Below, piece after piece: positions 1 to 6,538 of a DNA stretch of 10,968 bases. The notes under the pieces were generated by a model. That model was not told where the DNA came from and did not search any database. It saw only the letters and a list, made by a program, of their open reading frames with translations. The position numbers and the translations under genes are program-made. Position 1 is the first letter of the stretch; every line of letters begins with the position of its first letter. Origin of the DNA: an uncultured bacterium (lineage in GTDB: Bacteria > Patescibacteriota > Minisyncoccia > Phycocordibacterales > UBA9973); assembly GCA_903862375.1 (NCBI GenBank), contig CAIOXR010000059.1, positions 1 to 10,968 of the forward strand. Direction: 5' to 3'.

Positions 1-107
1 AGTAAATACCCAAGGAAGGAAGTGACGTTGAGAAGAGAGAATTATTAGGATGTTTGAGGGGTAAGATTTTACTCAAAAACAAAGAAATTTCAATTTTAAG
101 AGATTAA

Positions 108-136
108 TAGAAAAAATAATAAGAAAATGTTAAAAT
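108..136 (+). promoter_or_regulatory. candidate promoter with TG-extended -10, leaderless start
   Basis: A TAGAAA at 108-113 (4/6 to the -35 consensus) lies 17 bases before TAAAAT at 131-136 (5/6 to TATAAT), which is preceded by TG at 128-129 as in an extended -10. Transcription would begin near 143-144, at the ATG at 144. This favours ATG 144 over ATG 135, whose first two bases are part of the -10 box. Read by eye only. Confidence 0.45.
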
Positions 137-143
137 GCATCTT

Positions 144-461
144 ATGGAAGGATCCCCAATAAAACCTATTGTAGAAGAAAGATTAAATAAAACAGAGCAA
201 AATGTTGAACAGTTTTTATTTTCAGAACAAGAGAAGAATGTACAAGAAGTTTTTAAACTTAGTCCTGAATTAGTAAATATCGCCTATGAAGCCTTGAGGT
301 TTGTTGATTTTTCAGTATCAGAAAATAGTGGTTATATTACTCTATATAGAGCAGAGGGTGAAACTGTTGATAGGGATAAATTACTTCCTTTCCAAAAAGG
401 TAATGCTGGAACATGGTTTTATCCTAACAAAAAAGAGCTCCTAAGATATGTTTCAATGTGA
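144..461 (+). pseudogene. N-terminal fragment of ADP-ribosyltransferase-like protein
   Basis: This 105-residue frame opens the broken gene that runs to 1404. Residues 1-60 are charged and helical. Residues 64-102 (YITLYRAEG at 64-72, then GTWFYPNKKELLRY at 89-102) look like the first half of an ADP-ribosyltransferase fold: an Arg-containing strand (YR-G) followed by a W-F/Y-P/T motif before an 'A/L-x-Y' helix, as in polyvalent proteins and phage head-associated ARTs. The frame ends at TGA 459-461 just where homology-like sequence carries on in another frame from 458 (KDRKAYKIDIPKS), so the stop looks like a frameshift rather than a natural end. ATG 135 is possible, but ATG 144 sits at the predicted transcription start. 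Family assignment is by motif only. An ADP-ribosylating toxin or a phage-encoded host-modifying protein are both possible origins. Confidence 0.5.
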
Positions 462-1195
462 AAGACCGAAAGGCTTATAAAATTGACATACCAAAATCTC
501 TTTATGATGGTTTAAATAATATTACAAAAAGTAACATAGAAATGTCAAAAGGAGAGGTTCAATTGCCTATTGAACTGGCTGACAAAAAAGAAATTTTAAC
601 AAGTGAGAATGAGAGTGTAATAAATAAAAATTACTTTAAGAGCTGGATTATATCAAATAGAATTAAAAGTGGTGAAATTACTGAAAGTCAAAAACAACAA
701 GCAGAAATGCTTTATTCTAAATATATAGAAAGTATTTTCCCTGATAGTAAAATAAAAGACATTGTATGGCACGGGACTACAGATAAACAAGAAGTGATTA
801 ATAATAGTTTTGACGAAAAACGCAAATCAAAAGAATATGATTATTCGCATGGTGCTATCTTTGCAACTTCTTCCATAGAAGATGCTGAAACAGCTGGTAC
901 TGGTAAGGGTAAATACGATGTAATTCCTCTTGTTATTAATGTTAAAAATTTAGGGATCTCAAGAGAAGGTAGAATTGACAAAGAAAATACAGATAACTTA
1001 CCTTTTAGTTTTGAAGATGAAATAAATAAAACAATTCAAGAAAACAAAGAAAATTGGAATAAATTAGGTTGGAAATATAAAATATTACCTAACAACATTT
1101 TGCAACTTACAAAACCACAAGAGTTTAAACATCATGGAATTTGGAATGAAAATAATGATTTAGTTTTAGACTTAAGTTACATGTTGGTTTTATAG
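458..1195 (+). pseudogene. central fragment of ADP-ribosyltransferase-like (polyvalent-type) protein
   Basis: This 245-residue frame begins with GTG at 458 overlapping the previous stop and has no ribosome-binding site, so it is best read as the continuation of 144-461 after a one-base indel. Its first residues (Y-K-I-D-I-P) complete the first ART-like module. A second module follows: WHGT at 104-107, HGAIFATS at 131-138, an A-E-T-A-G segment and a V-I-P-L-V-I-N-V-K-N strand near 155-165. This is the order seen in ART-PolyVal-type domains (x-HGT, G-x-FF/AT-S, A, ..P-L-x-NVKN). It ends at TAG 1193-1195 after an unrelated tail (YMLVL), while the expected end of the fold continues one frame over. 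Either a decayed gene or assembly indels; the flanking genes are intact, which favours real decay or local error. Confidence 0.55.
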
Positions 1196-1404
1196 GGCAG
1201 TTAAAAGAAGCAGATATTAATATTTTAAAAAATTCAGGATTAGATGGAATAATCGCTATCGATGAACATGATTTATTTGGTAAACAAAAAGTTGGTAATA
1301 AAAGTTGGTATGTGGTATTTGAGTCAAAGAATACACATATTTTAGGTTCTCAAAAAGATATTGAACAATTTAAAGAATTTGTTTCAAAAAATGAAAATAA
1401 TTAA
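1184..1404 (+). pseudogene. C-terminal fragment of ADP-ribosyltransferase-like protein (no own start)
   Basis: In the frame set by codon 1195-1197 the sequence reads GQLKEADINILKNSGLDG and then about 50 more residues to TAA 1402-1404. It has no ATG and no plausible initiation signal. The pattern (K-x-x-G-L-D-G-I-I, a loop, S-W-Y-V-V-F-E, then H-I-L-G-S-x-x-D-I-x-x-F) is the usual last part of ART-type polyvalent domains, where a Y-D-G-I strand is followed by E-Y-V-V-F-P-x-Q-I. It therefore completes the second module begun at 458-1195. One missing or extra base around 1175-1190 would restore a protein of about 420 residues from 144 to 1404. Confidence 0.6.
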
Positions 1405-1430
1405 AAATAGCGACAATCGTCGCTATTTTT
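1403..1430 (+). terminator. intrinsic terminator, perfect 12-bp stem
   Basis: AAAAATAGCGAC (1403-1414), loop AATC, and GTCGCTATTTTT (1419-1430) form a perfect 12-bp hairpin with an A-rich 5' and a U-rich 3' arm. It overlaps the final stop codon of the ART-like gene, supporting 1404 as the true end of that gene. The symmetry lets it act on both strands, so it may also insulate the convergent gene at 1628-2008. Confidence 0.85.
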
Positions 1431-1627
1431 AATGAACTTTATATAATAGTTCTAGTATCTCAAGTGGGTCAATTTTTGGCTCTTCAAAAACACTTACAAA
1501 CTATGTATCTCGTGCTATCACGACTCTGCGGGCCATGTGAGTTCAGTACCCACGAGTTCAACCCTTGTAAGGGTATTCTAACACATTTAGAGGACTATAA
1601 ACTAGGACTGTGAGTCAGACTCAATTA
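1431..1627. other. hairpin-rich non-coding spacer between convergent genes
   Basis: No open frame of note. The spacer is visibly richer in G+C around 1505-1600 than its flanks. It holds a hairpin TCGTG/CACGA (1510-1514/1519-1523), a hairpin CCCT-TGTA-AGGG near 1562-1573, two direct copies of GAGTTCA near 1540 and 1554, and a near-perfect palindrome TGAGTC-A-GACTCA at 1611-1623. It was examined for a tRNA on both strands; no cloverleaf was found. It could hold a small RNA or old element ends. Confidence 0.4.
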
Positions 1628-2008
1628 TTAAAGAATATTGAGCTTCTTGAGTATTAGTCTTACTATTAAGTAACAAAAACCACCAAGTATAGCTAAGACT
1701 ATATCAAACCAATCACTAGCGAATATTCCTGCTCCGAATATTAAAGCAGTAAAAAATAAGATTACATATTTAAGAGAATTGTAAAATACACTCCCCAACA
1801 AAGCCCATCTACCAGTAAATATATATTCCAAAAATGCAAAAAGTACAATGGCGAAAAAGGAAATGATTATAAATAATATATGCTCAAATATTAATTCTTT
1901 TACAAATGAAAAAGCCAAAACAAAATCATTTACTATTGCCCTTGGAATAAGTAAGAGAACCTGGTTGATGAAATCGGGGCCTAAGGGTGGTGTCGTGCTT
2001 GAATTCAT
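1628..2008 (-). CDS. small three-helix membrane protein, unknown function
   Basis: A 126-residue protein not recognised as a family. The first 40 residues are mixed (a Pro-rich start followed by an amphipathic segment near 15-38). Three hydrophobic segments follow at about 43-64, 79-97 and 101-120, and the protein ends with a short basic tail, so it should sit in the cytoplasmic membrane. The ATG (complement of 2006-2008) is the only start giving this layout; no Shine-Dalgarno is seen. It lies 99 bases downstream of the zinc-ribbon gene on the same strand. In phage or plasmid settings such proteins can be holin-like or mating-channel-like, but nothing here decides. Confidence 0.7.
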   Translation of the reverse strand: MNSSTTPPLGPDFINQVLLLIPRAIVNDFVLAFSFVKELIFEHILFIIISFFAIVLFAFLEYIFTGRWALLGSVFYNSLKYVILFFTALIFGAGIFASDWFDIVLAILGGFCYLIVRLILKKLNIL

Positions 2009-2079
2009 GATTTTATTAGTCTATACAAATCTTTTACATTTTCATAGTGTTTGTTACAAAATATAGCTTATTTACCAAA

Positions 2080-2097
2080 AATGAGACAAATGAGACA
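2080..2097. repeat. tandem 9-bp repeat (AATGAGACA x2)
   Basis: Two perfect head-to-tail copies of AATGAGACA at 2080-2088 and 2089-2097. They lie in the 99-base gap between the two minus-strand genes, about 70 bases upstream of the membrane-protein start. Nine-base phasing is close to one helical turn, so this could be a binding site for a regulator or recombinase. No function is shown. Confidence 0.5.
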
Positions 2098-2107
2098 CCT
2101 GGAGCCA

Positions 2108-3115
2108 TTATTCTTTTTCTGGCTCACTTTTGATCTCTTCTTCTACAGTCTCGTCGGTTTTTTCTTCAATACAATCAACTTTTAATATATCCTTTGATCC
2201 TTCGTGCAATTGAAAACTTAAATCAGGATATGACTGCTTGATCTCGTTTTCTTTCATCGTTGACATATACTCAAGTATTTTATATCCCCCTAAAACTTCT
2301 TTGGGATCTTTATGTGCAAACCAAGGTTCTGAATGGTACCAATCCTTACCATCTTTCTTAAATTTAACCAGTGGCCATTTCGTTGCTTCTTTAGGAGGCA
2401 AAATACCTTCATGATCTTCTATAAGAAATAACTGATAGTGAGTACGGTCTGAAGTGTTTTTGATAATTCGTGGTTTTAAGAGACCTTCTTTTACAAATCT
2501 TCTAACTGCATTTGGTTTCATAAAAAAACTACTTTCAAAATCAGACATAGAATACCAACTTTCGTGATCACTTGTCACTGAGGATGGAATTATATTTTTA
2601 TCTAACGCATCTTGGCAGATTAAACATTTGATACCGTTCTCGTCATACCATGTCTGTTCATCGGAAACAGAGTTATGACAAATACAACAAGTGTATCCTT
2701 TGCCTTCAAGATGAAAACCTTTTGGATTTTCTTCCAATTTTTTCTTTCGCTGGAATTCTGTCTGAGCACAATCATACACAATCTTTGCGTAGTTCGTAAG
2801 CCAAAGATTTGCCTCAAAGAGTTCATGGTCGGTGATTTCCCGACCCCGTTCTTTTTCTAATATCTTTCTCAACTCTTCTTTATGTTCTTCCTTTTTCTTT
2901 TCAGCTTTTGCATCATCTTGGCTGTTACGGCGAGAGTGTTGAATAGGTGGTGGTACATATTCTGGTTCTTTGTGTATTGGAGGAGTAGGTCTTGGTTCTA
3001 TTTTTGGAGATGGTTTTTCTACTTCTGAGACACTAACATGCTTAATTGCCTTACCGCAATTTCCGCAGAAGTTATCTTCTGTATTAGTTTTGTTTCCACA
3101 ACTCGTGCAAAACAT
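2108..3115 (-). CDS. zinc-ribbon protein with winged-helix-like C-terminal segment
   Basis: A 335-residue, probably cytoplasmic protein of unknown role. Residues 3-20 form a classical double-zinc-ribbon start (CTSC, then CGNC). Residues 35-58 are a Pro-rich linker. Residues 66-92 and 116-130 are highly charged and likely coiled coil. A second Cys set at 143-146 and 164-167 looks like another zinc-binding fold. Residues about 187-230 (YSMSDFESSFFMKPNAVRRF, then EGLLKPR) resemble a MerR-type or excisionase winged helix, with a 'sites-x-x-A-V-R-R-F-V-K-E-G-L' recognition pattern. The C-terminal tail is acidic. A regulator or nucleic-acid adaptor is a reasonable inference. The ATG follows an extended -10 box by nine bases, supporting this start. 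It is transcribed away from the ParB-methyltransferase. Confidence 0.75.
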   Translation of the reverse strand: MFCTSCGNKTNTEDNFCGNCGKAIKHVSVSEVEKPSPKIEPRPTPPIHKEPEYVPPPIQHSRRNSQDDAKAEKKKEEHKEELRKILEKERGREITDHELFEANLWLTNYAKIVYDCAQTEFQRKKKLEENPKGFHLEGKGYTCCICHNSVSDEQTWYDENGIKCLICQDALDKNIIPSSVTSDHESWYSMSDFESSFFMKPNAVRRFVKEGLLKPRIIKNTSDRTHYQLFLIEDHEGILPPKEATKWPLVKFKKDGKDWYHSEPWFAHKDPKEVLGGYKILEYMSTMKENEIKQSYPDLSFQLHEGSKDILKVDCIEEKTDETVEEEIKSEPEKE

Positions 3116-3124
3116 AATATTTTA

Positions 3125-3154
3125 ATTATACCAAATTATGATTTCATATTATAA
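3125..3154 (-). promoter_or_regulatory. promoter of the zinc-ribbon gene, near-leaderless
   Basis: On the minus strand a perfect TATAAT (complement of 3125-3130) is preceded by TGG (3133-3131), an extended -10. A weak -35 (TTATAA, 3154-3149) lies 18 bases upstream. The predicted start near 3118 leaves a leader of about three bases before ATG 3115. Confidence 0.55.
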
Positions 3155-3168
3155 CCCCCCTAGGGGGG
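3155..3168. promoter_or_regulatory. C6TAG6 perfect palindrome, operator or hairpin
   Basis: A perfect 14-bp palindrome of six C, TA and six G stands out in a very AT-rich spacer and abuts the -35 side of the zinc-ribbon promoter. As DNA it could be an operator. As RNA it gives a five-pair stem with a CTAG loop, with U-rich sequence only some bases later on the plus strand. Confidence 0.5.
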
Positions 3169-3332
3169 ATTGATTTATTTTTTACATCTAATATACTTTA
3201 TATGTACTTAAGGTTTCGAACCCTTATAAGTGCAACATTGAAAAATTAGAATATACTTGAGTTTGTAAAAATCTTTTATCATCTGGGCATAGCAGAAATA
3301 AAATATCTTGCATAACTCACACTTAGAAATAA

Positions 3333-3361
3333 GTGACAGGTACTTTTTTAAACTGTTAAAT
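3333..3361 (+). promoter_or_regulatory. candidate promoter for the structured leader and ParB-methyltransferase
   Basis: GTGACA (3333-3338, 5/6 to the -35 consensus), 17 bases, then TTAAAT (3356-3361, 4/6 to TATAAT). The start would be near 3368, giving a leader of about 184 bases before ATG 3552. No closer promoter fits as well. Confidence 0.35.
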
Positions 3362-3409
3362 CGATGCACCCTCTTTTAATTAAGAGAATATGATATTAAG
3401 TTTAAAGAT

Positions 3410-3508
3410 TTCACTGAACTAATGAGCAACAGCCTAATCGGCTTATTGTTTGTTATGTCAGTGAAGTTTTTAACTCCACACATAACAAACACCCTATCAA
3501 GGGTGTTT
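3410..3508 (+). promoter_or_regulatory. leader with competing hairpins, attenuator candidate
   Basis: Three stems can be drawn. Stem A pairs TTCACTGA (3410-3417) with TCAGTGAA (3458-3465) around a small AGCC/GGCT hairpin. Stem B pairs GTTTGTTATGT (3448-3458) with ACATAACAAAC (3480-3490), a perfect 11-bp inverted repeat. Stem C pairs AAACACCC (3487-3494) with GGGTGTTT (3501-3508) and is followed by a T-rich run. B and C share 3487-3490, so B would weaken terminator C. This is the layout of an antiterminator/terminator switch. The ligand or trigger is unknown and the structure is by eye only. Confidence 0.4.
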
Positions 3509-3515
3509 TGCTTTT
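3487..3515 (+). terminator. intrinsic terminator upstream of the ParB-methyltransferase gene
   Basis: An 8-bp stem (3487-3494 with 3501-3508, loop TATCAA) is followed by TTTTGCTTTT. No complete plus-strand gene lies upstream of it, so it either ends a short leader RNA or conditionally stops transcription into 3552-4889. Confidence 0.55.
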
Positions 3516-3551
3516 CAATGTATTAATAAGTAGTAGTTAATACAAAAAGTT

Positions 3552-4889
3552 ATGTCAGAAAAACAAACTTTAGAGATCATACAAGTACCACTTGTTGATC
3601 TTAAACTAACTGAGTACAACCCACGAAAATGGAATGATACTCAAAAGCAGGATTTGAAGGATAGTATTACTAGGTTTGGTGTGGTCGACCCAATAATTGT
3701 AAACGGTGCAGAAGATCGTAAAAATGTAATTCTTGGAGGACACTTCAGGTTCACTGTTTTAGGTGAACTCGGATATACCGAAGTTCCTGTGATTTACATT
3801 AATATTCCTGATATTGAGCGCGAAAAAGAATTAGTAATTCGCCTCAATAAAAATCAAGGAGAATTCGATCTCGAATTACTTGCTCAGTTTGATGAATCTT
3901 TTCTTAAAGACATGGGTTTTGATTCAGTCGAGCTTGATAAAGTATTTGATGAAGACCTCAACGAGGAACAATTTGATCTAAAAAAAGAATTAGCAAAAGT
4001 AGGTATTGAAAACATCACCGTAACTAAGGGTGATGTGTATGACCTCGATGGCTCACGCCTCATGTGCGGAGATTCAACCATTGAAGAAGATATGCTCAAA
4101 CTATGTGATGAGAACAAGGTAGACATGGTAATGACTGATCCGCCATATATCCTCGATTACCTTCATGGTAAGACAAAGAAAAATGGTGAAGCAGTAACAG
4201 GATTTGGTTCAAAAAAGAATCGAAGATATTTAGAGACTGATGTATTACCTGACAACTTTTCAGAGCTATGGATGGCAAACGTAACAAAAGTACAATCTGA
4301 GAACTTCTCAATAATTATTTACGAGAATTGGAAGAATATTAGAACTATCTGGTCAGCTATGGAAGCGCATTGGAAAGTTAAAAATATGCTCGTATGGCAT
4401 TTACCGAATCGTAATCAAGGATATGCAGGACAACATAAGTTCTTCTCAAAGTACGATATTGCAATGGTTGGTACTTCAACTGAAGATAGAACACCAGATG
4501 TTGAATTTGAAGATGAAGAATTAGTTCAGAATGAATATGAGACAGCACTTTTTGCTATTACTGGTCGTCCTCACTGGGAGGGATATCAGAAAGGTTCAAA
4601 GTACTGTCCAACTGATTTTATTGAATTCAACGCATCAGACGAAAAGTCTTCTGGTCAGGGTGTCATCTTCGGTACTAAGCCGATCGAAATATTGATTCCA
4701 TATATCAAAGTTCTCACAAAGCGCGACCAACTCGTTCTTGAACCATTTGGTGGTTCGGGGTCAACTCTTATTGCTTCAACTAAACTTAAGCGTCGATGCT
4801 TCATTATGGAAAAATCACCAGTTTATGCAGAAGTGATACTCCATCGCTGGGAAAAGTTAACTGGAAAGAAGCGAGTAAAAATTAACTAG
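3552..4889 (+). CDS. ParB-domain / DNA adenine methyltransferase fusion (phage type)
   Basis: A 445-residue protein. Residues 8-105 are a ParB/Sulfiredoxin-like nuclease domain with the Y-N-P-R start (22-25) and the G-G-H-x-R motif (62-66). Residues 155-440 are a beta-class N6-adenine (or N4-cytosine) methyltransferase: the target-base motif DPPY at 196-199 comes before the AdoMet-binding FGGSG motif at 399-403, the permuted order of PF01555-type enzymes. A long target-recognition region (about 210-375) lies between them. This fusion is typical of prophages and mobile elements, where it methylates element DNA against host restriction. ATG 3552 has no strong Shine-Dalgarno and lies behind the hairpin leader. 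The next gene starts six bases after the stop. Composition looks less AT-rich than that of the restriction operon, which fits separate origin. Confidence 0.9.
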   Translation: MSEKQTLEIIQVPLVDLKLTEYNPRKWNDTQKQDLKDSITRFGVVDPIIVNGAEDRKNVILGGHFRFTVLGELGYTEVPVIYINIPDIEREKELVIRLNKNQGEFDLELLAQFDESFLKDMGFDSVELDKVFDEDLNEEQFDLKKELAKVGIENITVTKGDVYDLDGSRLMCGDSTIEEDMLKLCDENKVDMVMTDPPYILDYLHGKTKKNGEAVTGFGSKKNRRYLETDVLPDNFSELWMANVTKVQSENFSIIIYENWKNIRTIWSAMEAHWKVKNMLVWHLPNRNQGYAGQHKFFSKYDIAMVGTSTEDRTPDVEFEDEELVQNEYETALFAITGRPHWEGYQKGSKYCPTDFIEFNASDEKSSGQGVIFGTKPIEILIPYIKVLTKRDQLVLEPFGGSGSTLIASTKLKRRCFIMEKSPVYAEVILHRWEKLTGKKRVKIN

Positions 4890-4894
4890 ACTCT

Positions 4895-5296
4895 ATGAGT
4901 AAGATTCATGAAAAATCAAAATTCACCGAGTATCTCAGAGAAACTCCTTTGGTCTCTTTCGCCTGTAAAAAAGTTGGAATCGCGAGGGCCACCTATTATA
5001 GGTGGTATAGGGATGATATAAAATTTAGAGAGGAAATCTTTACTGTATTAACTCAAGGAAGAGAAAACATTAATGATCTTGCGAAAGCAACATTAATTAA
5101 AATGATTAAAGCAGAAAACTTTAATGCAATTAGATTTTGGCTGGAGCATAACGATCCTGTATTTAGACCAGTGAGAACTGAATATATAAATCCGAATGCT
5201 GATCCAAAAAATAATAAATACAAACCAAATGTTTATGCATCTCTTTCTCCTGAAGAATTAAAAAAGTTGGAGAGACTCTTTTCTGAGACGAAATAA
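4895..5296 (+). CDS. helix-turn-helix protein, phBC6A51 / small-terminase type
   Basis: A 133-residue protein. Residues 18-40 form a helix-turn-helix (V-S-F-A-C-K-K-V-G-I-A-R-A-T-Y-Y-R-W) preceded by a basic N-terminus. Residues 42-85 are helical, with L-x-K-M-I-K followed by N-A-I-R-F-W-L-E-H-N-D-P, the pattern of phBC6A51-family and small-terminase-like DNA-binding proteins. It starts six bases after the ParB-methyltransferase stop and is surely co-transcribed. In phages this pair is usually followed by the large terminase, but here a convergent membrane-protein gene begins two bases after the stop. It may therefore be a prophage remnant or a stand-alone DNA-binding partner of the methyltransferase. 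Confidence 0.8.
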   Translation: MSKIHEKSKFTEYLRETPLVSFACKKVGIARATYYRWYRDDIKFREEIFTVLTQGRENINDLAKATLIKMIKAENFNAIRFWLEHNDPVFRPVRTEYINPNADPKNNKYKPNVYASLSPEELKKLERLFSETK

Positions 5297-5297
5297 G

Positions 5298-5510
5298 TTA
5301 TTTTTCTGATCCAAGCATAATATATTTCACTAAAAATTTTAGCCCACCAATAATGACAAGATAAATAATAAGAATTAGTAAAAATTCATAAGAAAGACCA
5401 TCTACAAAAGAAGTATATATAAAGAAAATTACTCCAATCCAAAATGGAATCCCTAACATAAAATATATAACTTTAAACAATCTATACAGTGGTGTGTCTT
5501 TTTTGTTCAT
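5298..5510 (-). CDS. small two-helix membrane protein
   Basis: A 70-residue protein with hydrophobic segments at about 14-33 and 41-62, a basic N-terminus (MNKKDTPLYRLFK) and a short polar tail, so likely an integral membrane peptide. It starts four bases after the stop of the secreted-protein gene and is presumably in the same transcript. No family is recognised; a partner or immunity-like role for the secreted protein would be pure speculation. Confidence 0.6.
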   Translation of the reverse strand: MNKKDTPLYRLFKVIYFMLGIPFWIGVIFFIYTSFVDGLSYEFLLILIIYLVIIGGLKFLVKYIMLGSEK

Positions 5511-5514
5511 ATAA

Positions 5515-6534
5515 TTATCTACCTAAATTTTTGTGAGTAAAAATATTCCTGAAAGAAGTGAACAAGTTTTGTAGACCATTAACAGTTTTATTTGTTATAA
5601 CACTAAGAAAGCTTGTTTTCTTCACTTCGGGTTCTAATTGAACTTCAGGGATGTTTGAGACAATTTTTAGTGATTCTGAGGAAGTTGTAGGAGTTGGTTC
5701 AGTTGAAATAAACTTACTGGGTAATGATTTTTGATATGTATCATTTTTGTTAGAGGTAAGAGTTATTACTTTATTAGTATTATCTTCGGGAATTACTTTC
5801 TCTATTATTTTTATTTTATCTGAATATGCTTCAACGATTAGTTGTTTAAAAGTTTTATTGTAATTCTTGGATTCATAAGCCATATTAACTATAGTATCTA
5901 CATCAATAACATCTTTGTACTCAGGCATCTTATCTAAATTTGTAGCTAAATACTTTTGAAAGAGTGTTTTTATAACTTCCTTACTTGGTACACACATTTT
6001 ATTGCTATCAAATAAAAACCCATCCTTGCATTCACAAACATTTTTTGCAAAATTGTATTTACTATTAAACCCATACTTATCTTTACAATATTTACCCATT
6101 TCAATATTAACATTCAGGTCATCCCAGTTACTTATAACAGAAGTATTACCTGGAACATATGTGGTAGTCGGAGTAACAGGAGGATTGGTAATAGAATTTG
6201 AAATTTGTGTGTTATTTATTGATTCACAATTACTATAAGCAGACTGACCGAATGAGCTACCTGACAATCCTCGACTTGCTGAGAATGCTATAACTTGTCC
6301 ATTATCACAGGTGGTAGTAGTTTTACATTCCTGAAGATCAGAGTATGAAGTTAAGCCATCAGAATTACCATCATTACAAACCACAGACTTATAACTATTA
6401 CTCAGAGAACAGTTAACTCCTCCGTGAGAAGAACAAGCTCCACTAGTAGCAAAAGTTATATTAGGAACTAAAAAATATACCGATGTAAAAATTAATACCG
6501 AAAATACAAGTAAGTCATTTATTTTATTTTTCAT
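5515..6534 (-). CDS. secreted Cys-rich protein with signal peptide
   Basis: A 339-residue exported protein of unknown function. Residues 1-30 are a signal peptide: a basic start (MKNK), a hydrophobic core (8-24) and a likely signal-peptidase I site after A29. Next comes SGACSSHGGVNC (31-42), a short Cys/His motif found at the start of many secreted bacterial proteins. Residues 53-80 and 103 hold more Cys, and 112-132 is a Thr/Pro linker. A Cys-bounded module follows at 150-181 (C150, C167, C169, C181), with a C-K-D-x-Y-G and a C-E-C-K-D-G-F pattern resembling small EGF-like repeats of Patescibacteria. The C-terminus is polar and Ser/Thr-rich. The frame stays open upstream to 6690, but the signal peptide fixes ATG 6534 as the start; the upstream part is the structured leader. 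Confidence 0.8.
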   Translation of the reverse strand: MKNKINDLLVFSVLIFTSVYFLVPNITFATSGACSSHGGVNCSLSNSYKSVVCNDGNSDGLTSYSDLQECKTTTTCDNGQVIAFSASRGLSGSSFGQSAYSNCESINNTQISNSITNPPVTPTTTYVPGNTSVISNWDDLNVNIEMGKYCKDKYGFNSKYNFAKNVCECKDGFLFDSNKMCVPSKEVIKTLFQKYLATNLDKMPEYKDVIDVDTIVNMAYESKNYNKTFKQLIVEAYSDKIKIIEKVIPEDNTNKVITLTSNKNDTYQKSLPSKFISTEPTPTTSSESLKIVSNIPEVQLEPEVKKTSFLSVITNKTVNGLQNLFTSFRNIFTHKNLGR

Positions 6535-6538
6535 AAAA

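Larger units (their letters stand above)
3116..3551. other. 436-base divergent control region
   Basis: Non-coding space between the divergent zinc-ribbon and ParB-methyltransferase genes. From left to right it holds the minus-strand promoter, the C6TAG6 palindrome, two copies of AATATACTT (near 3190 and 3250), a stem around GGTTTCGAACCC (3212-3223), a hairpin CACTT/AAGTG (3320-3335), a hairpin CTCTT/AAGAG (3371-3386), a plus-strand promoter candidate and a leader with competing stems ending in a terminator. A 34-codon frame at 3422-3526 exists but is not supported as a gene. Confidence 0.6.

Noticed and set aside
1..48. C-terminal end of an upstream gene in frame 1
   Set aside because: Only 15 codons to a TAG, with no recognisable residues; cannot be told from chance.
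456..461. Programmed frameshift or recoded TGA joining the ART fragments
   Set aside because: No slippery heptamer or downstream stimulator is evident, TGA is not needed as a sense codon elsewhere, and a second break near 1185 points to decay or indel error.
1505..1600. tRNA or tmRNA-like gene in the GC-richer spacer
   Set aside because: No cloverleaf or CCA-type end could be drawn on either strand.
3212..3223. GGTTTCGAACCC resembling a tRNA T-arm or tRNA-end attachment site
   Set aside because: The flanks on both strands do not form acceptor, D or anticodon stems, and no second copy was found.
3422..3526. 34-codon frame in the leader, possible leader peptide
   Set aside because: An open frame of this length is not rare at this composition, it has no start signal, and its bases are accounted for by the hairpins.
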